Source: Burkholderiaceae bacterium
GTDB lineage: Bacteria; Pseudomonadota; Gammaproteobacteria; Burkholderiales; Burkholderiaceae_E
NCBI GenBank assembly: GCA_021463505.1
Contig: JAJTYR010000038.1
Location: 1 to 35,697 of the forward strand
Length of the DNA: 35,697 nt
Reading direction: 5' to 3'
Under the pieces are notes generated by a model, which was given only the letters and a program-made list of their open reading frames with translations, made no database searches and was not told where the DNA came from. The position numbers and the translations under genes are program-made. Within the stretch, counting starts at the first letter, position 1, and each line of letters starts with the position of its first letter. Shown piece after piece: positions 27,859-35,697 of the stretch.

Positions 27859-28911
27859 ATGAGTGTCTGCGCGCTCGTGATCGCTCCGATCCGGATCGGC
27901 GACGCCGTCATGGCGCAGCCGCTTCTGGCCTTGCTGCGTCGGCGCGATCCGGCGCTGCAGATCGACGTGCTGTGTCCGCCGCGCATCGCCCCCGTGTTTC
28001 GCGCAATGGCCGAAGTGGGCGAAGTGCTCGACACGTCCGCGGCGCAGCCGCGCCTGACGCGCCTGTCCCGTGGCTGGCGGCTTGGCTGGCGGCTGCGCGC
28101 GCGCGACTATCGCCGCGCCTACCTGCTTGGCGACCCGCCGGGTTCGGCGCTGGCCACCCTGATCGCCGGAATCCCCGAGCGTATCGGCTGCCGCGGCGAC
28201 GCGCACCGGTGGCTGCTGACCCGGATCCACGAGCCACAACCCGCGGGGCCGCTGCCGCGCGTCGAACACTACGCACGGCTGGCGTTCACGCCGCGCGAAC
28301 CGCTCCCGGGCGGACTGCCTGCCCCCCGCCTCGAGCGCCGCGCAGCACTCGAGCAGGCCGTGTGCACCCGGTTTGCACTGGATCCTGCCGCGCCGCTGAT
28401 CGTGCTGTGTCCCGACACCAGCCACGCACGGTGTCACTGGCCGAAACGGCACTATGCCGCGCTGGCGAACCTGCTCGCCGACGAGTGGCCCGAGGCGCAA
28501 CTGATACTGGTCGGCTCGGCGCGCGACCGCGCCGCGGCCACCGAAATCGCCGCGCTCGCAGGGCTGCCGTTGCACAACCTGGTCGGCGAAACCTCGGTGG
28601 GCGAAGCCATCGCATTGCTGTCGCAGGCCAGCGGCGTGGTCTCCGGCGACACCGGACTGATGCACCTGGCCGCCGCTTTCGGCCGACCCCAGGTGGCGAT
28701 CTTCGGCGCCGGCGACCCGCGCCACAACCCGCCGCGCTCGCCGCGCGCGCGCGTCGAGTGGTTGCATCCCGATTGCGATGCGCCGTGCATCGACCCCACC
28801 TGTGCGCAGGGCGACCCCGACTGCCTGGACCGGATCGGACCACCCCTGGTCTTCGAAAGCCTGTCGCGGGCGATGCATTTCGATCTGGCGGGCACGCGCC
28901 CGCTGCGCTGA
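27859..28911 (+). CDS. waaF: ADP-heptose:LPS heptosyltransferase II (glycosyltransferase family 9)
   Basis: The protein has 350 aa. It adds the second heptose to the inner core of lipopolysaccharide in the cytoplasm. The family N-terminus is IAPIRIGDAVMAQPLLALLR; the nucleotide-sugar region has WPKRHYAALANLLADEWPEA and ILVGSARDRAAATEIA, then the diagnostic SGDTGLMHLAAAFGRPQVAIFG. A cysteine-rich tail (DCDAPCIDPTCAQGDPDC) is the pattern commonly seen at the end of WaaF. I choose ATG 27859 since the conserved core begins five residues later; an ATG at 27799 would add 20 unrelated residues. A gap of 155 bases with GC-rich inverted repeats, but no T run, separates it from the zinc-finger gene. 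Confidence 0.9.
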   Translation: MSVCALVIAPIRIGDAVMAQPLLALLRRRDPALQIDVLCPPRIAPVFRAMAEVGEVLDTSAAQPRLTRLSRGWRLGWRLRARDYRRAYLLGDPPGSALATLIAGIPERIGCRGDAHRWLLTRIHEPQPAGPLPRVEHYARLAFTPREPLPGGLPAPRLERRAALEQAVCTRFALDPAAPLIVLCPDTSHARCHWPKRHYAALANLLADEWPEAQLILVGSARDRAAATEIAALAGLPLHNLVGETSVGEAIALLSQASGVVSGDTGLMHLAAAFGRPQVAIFGAGDPRHNPPRSPRARVEWLHPDCDAPCIDPTCAQGDPDCLDRIGPPLVFESLSRAMHFDLAGTRPLR

Positions 28912-28965
28912 GCCGGTCGGCGCGGACCGCATACACTGCGGGTTTTGCCGCCACGGACCCAGGCA

Positions 28966-29394
28966 ATGCGCCGCGCCCCGATCCTCTCCACCGCCGAAGC
29001 CGCCGAGGAAGCCTTCTACGACGCGATGCGGCGCGCCGACCTCGAAGCGATGATGGCGCTGTGGGCGGATGACGACGAGGTGATGTGCGTGCACCCGGGC
29101 CACCAGCGCCTGATCGGACTGGACGCGATCCGCGCCTCGTGGGCGGCAATCTTCGCGGGTGGCGGGGTGGACGTGCACGTCGACGAGGTGCGCGCGCTCA
29201 CAGGCGCGATGCTCGCGGTGCACAACCTGGTCGAACAGGTCGTCGTCGCCGGCCGGACAGGTCAGGAACTGGTCTGCTGCGTGACGACCAATGTCTACAT
29301 CAAGCACGCCAATGGCTGGCGCATCCTGCTGCACCATTCCGGCCCGGGTTCCGGCGACCCGCCGACGAGCGCCGGCCTGAACGTGTTGCACTGA
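28966..29394 (+). CDS. NTF2/SnoaL-like small protein
   Basis: The protein has 142 aa and matches the nuclear-transport-factor-2-like cone fold: AEEAFYDAMRRADLEAMMAL, then WADDDEVMCVHPGHQRLIGL, RASWAAIFAGGGVDVHVDEV, and a C-terminal sheet with CVTTNVYIKHANGWRILLHH. Such proteins form a hydrophobic pocket and range from isomerases to lipid binders; nothing here fixes a reaction. The ATG at 28966 is chosen over an in-frame TTG seven codons earlier because it is an ATG and the conserved region begins later. It is on the same strand as the heptosyltransferase gene, 54 bases downstream. Confidence 0.83.
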   Translation: MRRAPILSTAEAAEEAFYDAMRRADLEAMMALWADDDEVMCVHPGHQRLIGLDAIRASWAAIFAGGGVDVHVDEVRALTGAMLAVHNLVEQVVVAGRTGQELVCCVTTNVYIKHANGWRILLHHSGPGSGDPPTSAGLNVLH

Positions 29395-29407
29395 GGGCAC
29401 GCGCGAC

Positions 29408-29424
29408 GGCGGCGTGACGCCGCC
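29408..29424. terminator. Hairpin between convergent genes, possible bidirectional terminator
   Basis: GGCGGCG (29408-29414) and CGCCGCC (29418-29424) form a perfect seven-base stem with a three-base loop, exactly between the stop codons of the NTF2-like gene and the M48 protease gene. There is no T run on either side, so intrinsic termination is uncertain. Confidence 0.4.
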
Positions 29425-29435
29425 ACGGCCCTGAT

Positions 29436-30926
29436 TCAGCGCCGGTTCTCGCGACGCTCGCGCTGCTCTTCGCGCCACTGCGCCTCGAGCTGACGCAGCC
29501 GGGCGTCCACCTGCGACGCCGTCTGGAAATCGAGCCCGCCGGCGCGCTGCGCAAGCTGCAATTGCTCGATCGCCGCCGGCGTCGCGCCCAGCAACACGTA
29601 CTGTTCGGCGGCCGAGCGATGTGCGCGCGCGGCCTGGCCCAGGCCGCCCTGGGCTTCGGACAGCATCCGCCACAGGCCGGCGTCGCCGCGATCCAGCTTC
29701 AGCGCATCCTCCAGCACCGGAACCGCCGCAGCGAAGTTGCGCCGTGCGAGCAGCACCACCGCGCGCATCTGCGTGAGCGCCCGTGACGACGGAAAGCGCG
29801 CGAGCGCCGCCTCGACGACGGCCTGCGCCGCTGCCGGATCGCCGGCATCGAGCTCGATGCGCGCGGCCAGACGCTCGACGAACGGATGCCCGCCCGGCAG
29901 CCTGCGGCGCGCCTCGGCGAGCGCCTCGCGCGCGCCCGCCCAGTCGCGCGCCGCGCTCGCCGCCGTGGCGAGCCCGAACCAGTTGGCCGCATCGTCGATG
30001 GTGCGCTCGCGCACGGCCCGCTCGAACTGCGCACGCGTGAGCCGCAAACCGTCGACCGTGGTGTCCGACAGCGCGCGCAGCCTCGCGCGCGCGAGCCGGA
30101 AGTCGACGCTGTCGGAACGCTGCCGGTAGCGCGTCTCGCCGACGCGGCTCTGGATGTCGGCGATGCGCTCGGAGGTGACCGGGTGCGTGCGCAGGTATTC
30201 GGGGGCGCTGCTCTCGTAGAGACGGCCGGCCTGCTGCAGGCGCCCGAAGAACGCCACCATGCCGTTGGCGTCGAACCCGGCCTGGCGCAGGATGTCGAGC
30301 CCGACGCGGTCGGCCTCGCGCTCGGCGTCGCGCGAGAAGCTGAGCATCTGCGACTGCGCCACCGTGCTGCCGAGCGAGGCGAGTCCGCCGATCGCCTGCG
30401 GGTTCGAGCGCGCGGCCAGCACCGCGAGCACCAGCGAGGCGAGCATCACCACCGAGGTCTGGCGCTCGCGCGCGAGCATCCGCGCCAGGTGCCGCTGGGT
30501 CACGTGGCCGATCTCGTGCGCCAGCACCGACGCGAGCTCGGACTCCGACTGCGCCGCCACGATCAGGCCGGTGTGCACGCCGATGTAGCCACCCGGCAGC
30601 GCGAACGCGTTCAGCGTGCCGTCGCGCACCAGGAAGAACCCGAAGTCGTACCCGGCCGCCGGCGGCGTCGCCGTCAGGGTCGCGGCGAAGCGATTCAGGT
30701 AGTCGGCAATCTCGACGTCGTCGTAGACCAGTCCGCGCCGGCGCATCTCGCGCACGATCGACTCGCCGATGCGCCGCTCGGTGGCCGGCGTCATTTCGTC
30801 GGCCGATGCATCGCCGAGCCTGGGCAGGTTGTCGACCTGCGCGCGCGCGCACGGCGCGGCGAGCGACAACGCGCCGGCCAGCAAGGCCGCCAGGCAACGC
30901 GACAACACGGTGCGACTCGGCAACAC
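29436..30926 (-). CDS. bepA: Periplasmic M48-family metalloprotease with TPR-like region (BepA/YfgC type)
   Basis: The protein has about 496 aa (E. coli BepA 487). BepA degrades or helps assemble outer-membrane proteins such as LptD and BamA. The zinc motif HEIGH lies in [20 protein letters not shown]; the third ligand Glu is in [20 protein letters not shown]. The C-terminal 200 residues form helical TPR-like repeats (for instance [20 protein letters not shown]) and end in a basic coil. A signal peptide is clear ([18 protein letters not shown], cleavage before Q). Start choice is uncertain: GTG 30926 or GTG 30908 both keep the signal peptide; an ATG at 31010 would overlap moaC and lie upstream of the likely promoter, so I reject it. 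Confidence 0.9.
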   Translation of the reverse strand: MLPSRTVLSRCLAALLAGALSLAAPCARAQVDNLPRLGDASADEMTPATERRIGESIVREMRRRGLVYDDVEIADYLNRFAATLTATPPAAGYDFGFFLVRDGTLNAFALPGGYIGVHTGLIVAAQSESELASVLAHEIGHVTQRHLARMLARERQTSVVMLASLVLAVLAARSNPQAIGGLASLGSTVAQSQMLSFSRDAEREADRVGLDILRQAGFDANGMVAFFGRLQQAGRLYESSAPEYLRTHPVTSERIADIQSRVGETRYRQRSDSVDFRLARARLRALSDTTVDGLRLTRAQFERAVRERTIDDAANWFGLATAASAARDWAGAREALAEARRRLPGGHPFVERLAARIELDAGDPAAAQAVVEAALARFPSSRALTQMRAVVLLARRNFAAAVPVLEDALKLDRGDAGLWRMLSEAQGGLGQAARAHRSAAEQYVLLGATPAAIEQLQLAQRAGGLDFQTASQVDARLRQLEAQWREEQRERRENRR

Positions 30927-30958
30927 GGCGGATCGGGCGAATCCGGAGAGGGGGTTGC

Positions 30959-30965
30959 TATCATA
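30959..30965. promoter_or_regulatory. Overlapping -10-like elements of the divergent moaC and M48 protease genes
   Basis: The plus strand reads TATCAT at 30959-30964 and the minus strand reads TATGAT at 30965-30960; each matches five of six -10 consensus bases. The gap between the moaC ATG and the protease GTG is only 59 bases, so the two promoters must share this site or lie very close. No convincing -35 is seen on either side. Confidence 0.4.
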
Positions 30966-30985
30966 GTCGCGACCGGAAGCACACC

Positions 30986-31504
30986 ATGACCAGAGCCACG
31001 CGAAACGCACCGGACAACCCGCTCACCCATTTCGACGCCTCCGGTCGTGCCCGGATGGTCGACGTCGCGGCGAAGGCCGTCACGCATCGCGTGGCGGTGG
31101 CCCGCGGCACGATCCGCATGTTGCCGGCCACGCTGGCGCTGGTGCGCGACGGCACCGCGAACAAGGGCGACGTGCTCGGCGTGGCGCGCATCGCGGCGAT
31201 CCAGGGCGCCAAGCGCACCGCCGAGCTCATTCCGCTGTGCCACCCGCTGCCGATCACCCGGGTGGCGGTCGACTTCGACGTCGACGAAGCGGCCAACGCC
31301 GTGCATTGCACCGCCACCGTCGAGTGCGACGGCAGGACCGGCGTCGAGATGGAGGCGCTCACCGCGGTGCAGGTCGGCCTGCTCACCGTCTACGACATGT
31401 GCAAGGCGGTCGATCGCGGCATGGTGATCGATCGCGTGCACCTCCTGCAGAAGCACGGCGGCAGGAGCGGCAGCTTCGTGGCCCCGGCGCACCACGAGGC
31501 GTGA
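30986..31504 (+). CDS. moaC: Cyclic pyranopterin monophosphate synthase
   Basis: The protein has 172 aa. MoaC converts 3',8-cyclo-7,8-dihydro-GTP to cyclic pyranopterin monophosphate in molybdenum-cofactor synthesis. Hallmarks are [20 protein letters not shown] at the start, the core [20 protein letters not shown] then [32 protein letters not shown], and the catalytic Lys in [12 protein letters not shown]. The ATG at 30986 has GGAAG six bases upstream. No other mo-cofactor gene is in the window; a gap of 31 bases leads to the hydrolase gene on the same strand. Confidence 0.96.
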   Translation: MTRATRNAPDNPLTHFDASGRARMVDVAAKAVTHRVAVARGTIRMLPATLALVRDGTANKGDVLGVARIAAIQGAKRTAELIPLCHPLPITRVAVDFDVDEAANAVHCTATVECDGRTGVEMEALTAVQVGLLTVYDMCKAVDRGMVIDRVHLLQKHGGRSGSFVAPAHHEA

Positions 31505-31535
31505 CCGGCCCGCAACCCCATCGCGACGGACCCCG

Positions 31536-32318
31536 ATGAGCTACGAAGACCTTCTCTACGACGTGCGCAACGGCGCAGCCTGGATCACGATCAACCGCCC
31601 CGAAAAAATGAACGCGTTTCGCGGCCGCACCTGCGACGAGCTGATCCACGCGATCAACCGCGCCGGCTACGATCGCGCGATCGGCGCGATCGTGCTCGCC
31701 GGCGCCGGCGACCGGGCGTTCTGCACCGGCGGCGACCAGTCCGCGCACGAGGGCCAGTACGACGGCCGCGGCACGATCGGCCTGCCGATCGAGGAGCTGC
31801 ACGCCGCGATCCGCGACGTGCCCAAGCCGGTGATCGCGCGCGTGCAGGGTTACGCGATCGGCGGCGGCAACGTGCTGTGCACGATCTGCGACTTCACCAT
31901 CGCCTCCGAAAAGGCGGTGTTCGGCCAGGCCGGCCCCAGAGTGGGCTCGGTCGACCCGGGCTACGGCACCGCCTACCTGGCGCGCGTGGTCGGAGAAAAG
32001 AAGGCGCGCGAGATCTGGTACCTGTGCCGGCGCTACCCGGCCGCCGAGGCGCTGGCGATGGGACTGGTCAACGCGGTGGTGCCGCACGGGCAGCTCGACG
32101 CCGAAGTGCAGAAGTGGTGCGACGAAATCATGGAGAAGAGCCCGACCGCGATCGCCATCGCCAAGCGCTCGTTCAACATGGACACCGCACACCAGGCCGG
32201 CATCGCCGGGCTGGGCATGTACGCTCTGAAGCTGTACTACGACACCGAGGAGTCGCGCGAAGGCGTGCAGGCGTTCCTCGAGAAGCGCAAGCCGCAGTTC
32301 AGGAAGTTCGCGAAGTAA
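31536..32318 (+). CDS. badI: 2-ketocyclohexanecarboxyl-CoA hydrolase (BadI-like, crotonase superfamily)
   Basis: The protein has 260 aa. It is a crotonase-fold enzyme, and its sequence follows Rhodopseudomonas BadI closely as I recall it: NRPEKMNAFRGRTCDELIHA, GAGDRAFCTGGDQSAHEGQY, DGRGTIGLPIEELHAAIRDV, VQGYAIGGGNVLCTICDFTI, GSVDPGYGTAYLARVVGEKK, and KRSFNMDTAHQAGIAGLGMY. BadI opens the ring of 2-ketocyclohexane-1-carboxyl-CoA to give pimelyl-CoA, in alicyclic acid and anaerobic benzoate degradation. The related MenB uses a different substrate, but no menaquinone gene is nearby. The other bad/ali genes are absent here, so the pathway context is not visible. Confidence 0.85.
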   Translation: MSYEDLLYDVRNGAAWITINRPEKMNAFRGRTCDELIHAINRAGYDRAIGAIVLAGAGDRAFCTGGDQSAHEGQYDGRGTIGLPIEELHAAIRDVPKPVIARVQGYAIGGGNVLCTICDFTIASEKAVFGQAGPRVGSVDPGYGTAYLARVVGEKKAREIWYLCRRYPAAEALAMGLVNAVVPHGQLDAEVQKWCDEIMEKSPTAIAIAKRSFNMDTAHQAGIAGLGMYALKLYYDTEESREGVQAFLEKRKPQFRKFAK

Positions 32319-32338
32319 ACCGCGCGGTCGGTTCGGCA

Positions 32339-33127
32339 ATGCGATCGCTGCCGATGCTGCTGCTGAAACTCGCCCTCGTCCCGGCCTCGATCCTGCTCGC
32401 CTCGCTTGCCGCGCGCCGTTTCGGCCACGCGATCTCGGGCGTGCTCTCCGGCCTGCCGCTGATCGCCGCACCCGTGATCGGCGGCCTGCTGATCGACCAC
32501 GAGCCGGCCCGCGTGGCGGCGATCGGCACCGCGACGCTGGCCAGTGTGCCCGCCGCGATCGCGCACATCGTCGCCTTCGCCTGGCTGTCGCACCGCCTGC
32601 CCTGGTGGGCATGCCTGGCAGGCGCCGCGCTGGCCTTCGCCGCGGTCGGCACGATCGTGACCGCGCCGGCGTGGCCGGCGCCCGCGCTGACCGGCATCGC
32701 CGCGCCGTTCGTGGCGCTGGCGATCCTGCCGCGGGCGCCCCCCCTGGCCGGCGGCGTGGACGTGCCGCGCAGCGAGATCGCGCTGCGCGTGGCAGCCGCG
32801 GTGATACTGGCCGCGATCATCCTGCTTGGCGCCGACACGCTGCCGGCGCGCGTGAGCGGCCTGCTGCTGGCGTTCCCCATCACCGGCAGCATCCTGCCCA
32901 GCTTCACCCTGCCCGTCTACGGCCGGACGGCGACCATCCGCCTGTTGCGCGGCTTCGCCAACGGCCTGATCGGCTTCACCGCGTTCCTTGTCGTGCTGAC
33001 CCTGCTGCTGGGCCGCAGCGAGTCGAAGGTCGCGGCATTCTGTGCCGCGCTGGCCGCGGCCGCGCTCGCGGCGTGGCTGGTGCACCGGTTGCGCGAGGTC
33101 AGCGCGCGCACGCGGCCGCGCAGCTGA
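32339..33127 (+). CDS. Integral membrane protein of unknown function with internal duplication
   Basis: The protein has 262 aa and about eight or nine hydrophobic helices. I do not recognise a characterised family. The two halves look alike: SGVLSGLPLIAAPVIGGLL at residues 33-51 corresponds to SGLLLAFPITGSILPSFTL at 173-191, each preceded by one or two helices and followed by an Arg-containing loop and a small-residue helix. This suggests duplication of a four-helix unit, a common plan in transporters. The ATG at 32339 lies 20 bases after the badI stop, so the genes could be co-transcribed. It converges with mgtE. Confidence 0.8.
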   Translation: MRSLPMLLLKLALVPASILLASLAARRFGHAISGVLSGLPLIAAPVIGGLLIDHEPARVAAIGTATLASVPAAIAHIVAFAWLSHRLPWWACLAGAALAFAAVGTIVTAPAWPAPALTGIAAPFVALAILPRAPPLAGGVDVPRSEIALRVAAAVILAAIILLGADTLPARVSGLLLAFPITGSILPSFTLPVYGRTATIRLLRGFANGLIGFTAFLVVLTLLLGRSESKVAAFCAALAAAALAAWLVHRLREVSARTRPRS

Positions 33128-33148
33128 GCACTGCAGCGGCACTCGAAG

Positions 33149-33166
33149 GCCGCGGCAGCGCGCGGC
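33149..33166. terminator. Weak GC-rich hairpin between convergent genes
   Basis: GCCGCG (33149-33154) and CGCGGC (33161-33166) can form a six-base stem with a six-base loop in the 45-base gap between the membrane-protein gene and mgtE. There is no T run, so its role as a terminator is a guess. Confidence 0.25.
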
Positions 33167-33172
33167 ACCGGC

Positions 33173-34696
33173 TCAGCGAAACAGCAGCGTCGCCAGCCCC
33201 AGGAAGATCAGGAACCCCATGCTGTCGGTGCTGAACGTGAGCAACACCGACGAGCCGATCGCCGGGTCGCGGCCGAAGCGCTCGAGCACCATCGGCACGG
33301 CCAGCGCGATCAGCGCGCCGACCAGCAGGTTCAGCACCATTGCCAGCGTCATCGTCATCCCGAGCAGCACGCCGTAGGGCGTGTCGCGATACAGCAGCCA
33401 CGCGACCAGCCCCGCAACGCCACCCCAGACCAGCCCGTTGAGCGCCGCGATCGCGAGTTCCTTCAGCAGCAGCCGGCGCGCGTTGGACATCGTCACCTGC
33501 CCCAGTGCGATCGAGCGGATGATCAGCGTCATCGTCTGGTTGCCCGAATTGCCGGCGATGCCGGCGACGATCGGCATCAGCGTGGCGAGCGCCACCACAC
33601 GCTCGATCGTGCCGTCGAAGGCGCTGATGACGCGCGACGCGAAGAACGCCGTGCACAGGTTCAGCGCCAGCCACAGCCAGCGGTTCTTCGCCGACGCCCA
33701 GACCCCCGCGAACAGGTCCTCCTCGTCGCGCAGGCCGGCCTTCGCGAGCATCTCGGACTCACCCTCCTCGCGAATCAGGTCGAGCACCTCGGCCACGGTG
33801 ACGCGGCCGATGACGCGGTTGCGCGGATCCACCACCGGCGCCGAGACGAGGTCGTAGCGCTCGAACGCATGCGCCGCCTCGCTGGCCTCCTCGAGCGGCT
33901 GCAGTGTCAGCAGGTCGCGGCGCATCACGTCCTCGACCAGCACGTCGGGCTGGTTGATCAGCAGCCGGTCGAGCGGCAGTGCGCCGACCAGTTCGCCACG
34001 CTCGTCGACCACGTAGACCTGGTCGGTGTGATCGGGCAGTTCCTCGAGCCGGCGCAAATCGCGCAGCACCATGTCGAGCGTGCAGCCGCGCTGCACGGTG
34101 ATCGCCTCGAAGTCCATCAGCTCGCCCACCGAGCCCTCGGGGAACGACATCGACGCGCGCAGCTGCTCGCGCTCTTCCTGCGTGAGCCCGCGGCGGACCT
34201 CCTCGACGACGTCGGTCGGCAGATCGGGCGCGAGCTCGGCGATGTCGGCGGCGTCGAGCGTCTCGACCGCGTCGACCAGTTCCTCGCGATCCATCGAGCG
34301 GATCAGCGACTCGCGCACCGATTCGGAAACCTCGAGCAGGATCTCGCCGTCGCGCGCGGCCTTGACGAGATCCCAGACGACCATCCGCTGCTCGAACGGC
34401 AGCGCCTCGAGGACGAATGCGACGTCGGCCGGATGCAACTCGTCGAGCCGCGCGCGCAGGTCGTCCAGGTGCTGACGCTCGTCCGGCGGCTCGACCAGTT
34501 CGGGACGCACTTCGACCTCGCCCTGGCGCGGCCGGGTCAGTGCCTCCAGCGCCAGGTCGTGGCGGCGCAGCAGTTCCTGGACCGCGGCCAGCGCGCGCGA
34601 CGCCTGCTCGGGATCGCGCGGCTGCGGGGCGGGCGGCGTGTCGTCGGGGCGTTCTTCGGCTTGGTCAGCCCGCAGGTCGGCTTCTTGATCAGCCAT
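33173..34696 (-). CDS. mgtE: Magnesium transporter MgtE
   Basis: The protein has 507 aa. MgtE is a Mg2+-gated channel of the inner membrane. Domain order: an acidic, Pro-rich N-terminal tail (residues 1-75) not typical of the family core; the MgtE N-domain (LDELHPADVAFVLEALPFEQ, to about 185); two CBS domains (QVYVVDERGELVGALPLDRL and APVVDPRNRVIGRVTVAEVL, about 190-310); then five helices with the family signature PIVAGIAGNSGNQTMTLIIR and a C-terminal helix containing Asp in FSTDSMGFLIFLGLATLL, which aligns with the pore Asp of the Thermus protein. The ATG at 34696 lies 14 bases after the mtgA stop. No Mg-sensing leader is visible in that gap. Confidence 0.95.
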   Translation of the reverse strand: MADQEADLRADQAEERPDDTPPAPQPRDPEQASRALAAVQELLRRHDLALEALTRPRQGEVEVRPELVEPPDERQHLDDLRARLDELHPADVAFVLEALPFEQRMVVWDLVKAARDGEILLEVSESVRESLIRSMDREELVDAVETLDAADIAELAPDLPTDVVEEVRRGLTQEEREQLRASMSFPEGSVGELMDFEAITVQRGCTLDMVLRDLRRLEELPDHTDQVYVVDERGELVGALPLDRLLINQPDVLVEDVMRRDLLTLQPLEEASEAAHAFERYDLVSAPVVDPRNRVIGRVTVAEVLDLIREEGESEMLAKAGLRDEEDLFAGVWASAKNRWLWLALNLCTAFFASRVISAFDGTIERVVALATLMPIVAGIAGNSGNQTMTLIIRSIALGQVTMSNARRLLLKELAIAALNGLVWGGVAGLVAWLLYRDTPYGVLLGMTMTLAMVLNLLVGALIALAVPMVLERFGRDPAIGSSVLLTFSTDSMGFLIFLGLATLLFR

Positions 34697-34710
34697 GATC
34701 GAGGGCCCGT

Positions 34711-35433
34711 TCAGGGAGGATCGACCGAACCCATCCAGCGGCCGACGATGGCGGTACGCCGGGCGAGTGCCGACGATCCGCGGTTGGCGTCATAGTAGCG
34801 CGGCCGCGGCAGCATCGCGGCCATCCGCGCCGCCTCCCTGGGTCCCAGTTGCGCCGCCGACACGCCGAAGTGGTGCCGCGCCCCGGCCTCGGCACCGAAC
34901 ACGCCGACGCCCCATTCCGCGACGTTCAGGTACAGCTCGAGGATGCGGCGCTTGGGCATCACCGTCTCGATCATGTAGGCGATCACCAGCTCCTGGCCTT
35001 TGCGCAGGTAGCTGCGTTCGCCCGACAGGAACAGGTTCTTCGCGAGCTGCATCGTGATCGTCGAGCCCCCGCGCACCACGCGCCCGCGCCGCCGGTTCTG
35101 CTCGTAGGCGCGTTCGATCGCGTCCCAGTCGACGCCGTCGTGCACGGTGAAATTCGCGTCCTCGGCGGCAATCACCGCTCGCTTCAGGTGCACCGAGATC
35201 CGCTCGTAGGCCAGCCAGCGGTGGCGCAGCGCACGTTGCGGGTCGGCTGCGTGCAGGCGCGCCAGCTCATGCCGCATGAACGGCGTCTGCCCGGGGTCGA
35301 ACCAGTTCCACCACAGCACGTGCGCGAAGAACCACAGCTGCAGCGCAAGCAGCGCGGTCACGCCCAGCACGCCCGCCAGTGCGACAGTGCGCAGCACGCG
35401 CAGCCGCGTCGTCCCCGATGCGCGACGCGCCAC
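34711..35433 (-). CDS. mtgA: Monofunctional biosynthetic peptidoglycan transglycosylase
   Basis: The protein has 240 aa. MtgA polymerises lipid II into glycan strands. One N-terminal membrane helix (residues about 13-35, VALAGVLGVTALLALQLWFF) is followed by the GT51 domain: catalytic Glu in KRAVIAAEDANFTVHDGVDW, then RGGSTITMQLAKNLFLSGER, RKGQELVIAYMIETVMPKRR, and ILELYLNVAEWGVGVFGAEA. The start is the GTG at 35433, eight bases after the aroE stop; a CTG slightly upstream is also possible. The order aroE-mtgA is common in betaproteobacteria. Confidence 0.95.
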   Translation of the reverse strand: MARRASGTTRLRVLRTVALAGVLGVTALLALQLWFFAHVLWWNWFDPGQTPFMRHELARLHAADPQRALRHRWLAYERISVHLKRAVIAAEDANFTVHDGVDWDAIERAYEQNRRRGRVVRGGSTITMQLAKNLFLSGERSYLRKGQELVIAYMIETVMPKRRILELYLNVAEWGVGVFGAEAGARHHFGVSAAQLGPREAARMAAMLPRPRYYDANRGSSALARRTAIVGRWMGSVDPP

Positions 35434-35441
35434 CGCCCGGC

Positions 35442-35697
35442 TCAGGCCACGCCAGCGGCCAGCTCGGTGCGCAGCGCCTCGTAGACCGGGGCGGTGAGCG
35501 GCCGCACGCCGCGCCAGGCGAAAAACGACTCGGCGGCCTGCTCGACCAGCATGCCGAGTCCGTCGCAGGCCCGCGCGCAGCCACCCTCCCGAGCCTGCGC
35601 GACGAACGCCGTTTCGCGCGCCGCGTAGAACATGTCGTAGGCGAGAACGGCACCGGCGAAGAGCGCATCGGCGATCGGCAGCCGCTCGCCGGCGAGC
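35442..35697 (-). CDS. aroE: Shikimate dehydrogenase, C-terminal part
   Basis: Only the last 84 or so residues lie in the window; the gene continues past its right edge. AroE reduces 3-dehydroshikimate to shikimate with NADPH. The visible tail has the family pattern [20 protein letters not shown], then [11 protein letters not shown], and the near-diagnostic [20 protein letters not shown]. Together with aroG it is the second shikimate-pathway gene in this window. Confidence 0.93.
   Translation of the reverse strand, partial: LAGERLPIADALFAGAVLAYDMFYAARETAFVAQAREGGCARACDGLGMLVEQAAESFFAWRGVRPLTAPVYEALRTELAAGVA

Noticed and set aside
29436-31010. ATG at 31010 as the start of the M48 protease
   Set aside because: It would overlap the moaC start, put about 30 unrelated residues before the signal peptide, and lie upstream of the only plausible -10 element.

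Overview
The window looks like chromosomal DNA of a high-GC betaproteobacterium, most likely order Burkholderiales. This rests on gene content, uniform GC-rich codon use and familiar neighbourhoods: yhdP-nit-tldD divergent from glnE, ilvE followed by a small zinc-finger gene and a waaF-type heptosyltransferase, and aroE-mtgA followed by mgtE. No search could be run, so the genus is open. I see no rRNA, tRNA, CRISPR array, insertion sequence or prophage. Almost all of the DNA is ordinary, tightly packed coding sequence.

Layout. 1-1826: the end of gcvP overlapping gcvT (glycine cleavage). 1917-6080: a four-gene Aap/Bzt-type general L-amino-acid ABC transporter (binding protein, two permeases, ATPase). 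6096-7976, minus strand: an FAD-linked D-lactate dehydrogenase-like oxidase followed by a PIN-domain (VapC-like) protein with no visible antitoxin. 8106-8657: PduO-type cobalamin adenosyltransferase. 8666-10448, minus strand: aroG (DAHP synthase) and then a stand-alone cyclic-nucleotide-binding-domain protein. 10478-10652: a leader region for aroG. 10653-11482: a gene-poor stretch with a fragment of a WYL-type regulator. 11483-12187: a short-chain dehydrogenase-like protein. 12197-22544, minus strand: a tight cluster yhdP - nit - tldD - DUF748 gene, with two very large AsmA-like envelope proteins at its ends. 22588-25266: glnE. 25274-26479, minus: an MFS transporter. 26553-29394: ilvE, zinc-finger protein, heptosyltransferase, NTF2-like protein. 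29436-30926, minus: M48 periplasmic metalloprotease with TPR-like repeats (BepA type). 30986-33127: moaC, badI-like hydrolase, unknown membrane protein. 33173-35697, minus: aroE (cut by the window edge), mtgA, mgtE.

The most interesting item is upstream of aroG. A 28-codon reading frame carries the run FHFYFFGF (five Phe and one Tyr in eight codons). It is followed by a GC-rich hairpin with nine T residues that ends 29 nt before the aroG ATG. A second copy of one hairpin arm lies just after the Phe codons and could form the competing antiterminator. This has the layout of a phenylalanine/tyrosine-sensing transcription attenuator on the first enzyme of aromatic amino-acid synthesis. The best promoter match places the transcription start on the A of the leader ATG, so the leader peptide may be translated from a leaderless transcript.

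Other points worth a second look are the antitoxin-less PIN protein, an isolated badI (alicyclic ring-opening hydrolase) beside moaC, an SDR without the catalytic serine, the two AsmA-like giants in one gene cluster, and overlapping -10-like elements between moaC and the M48 protease.
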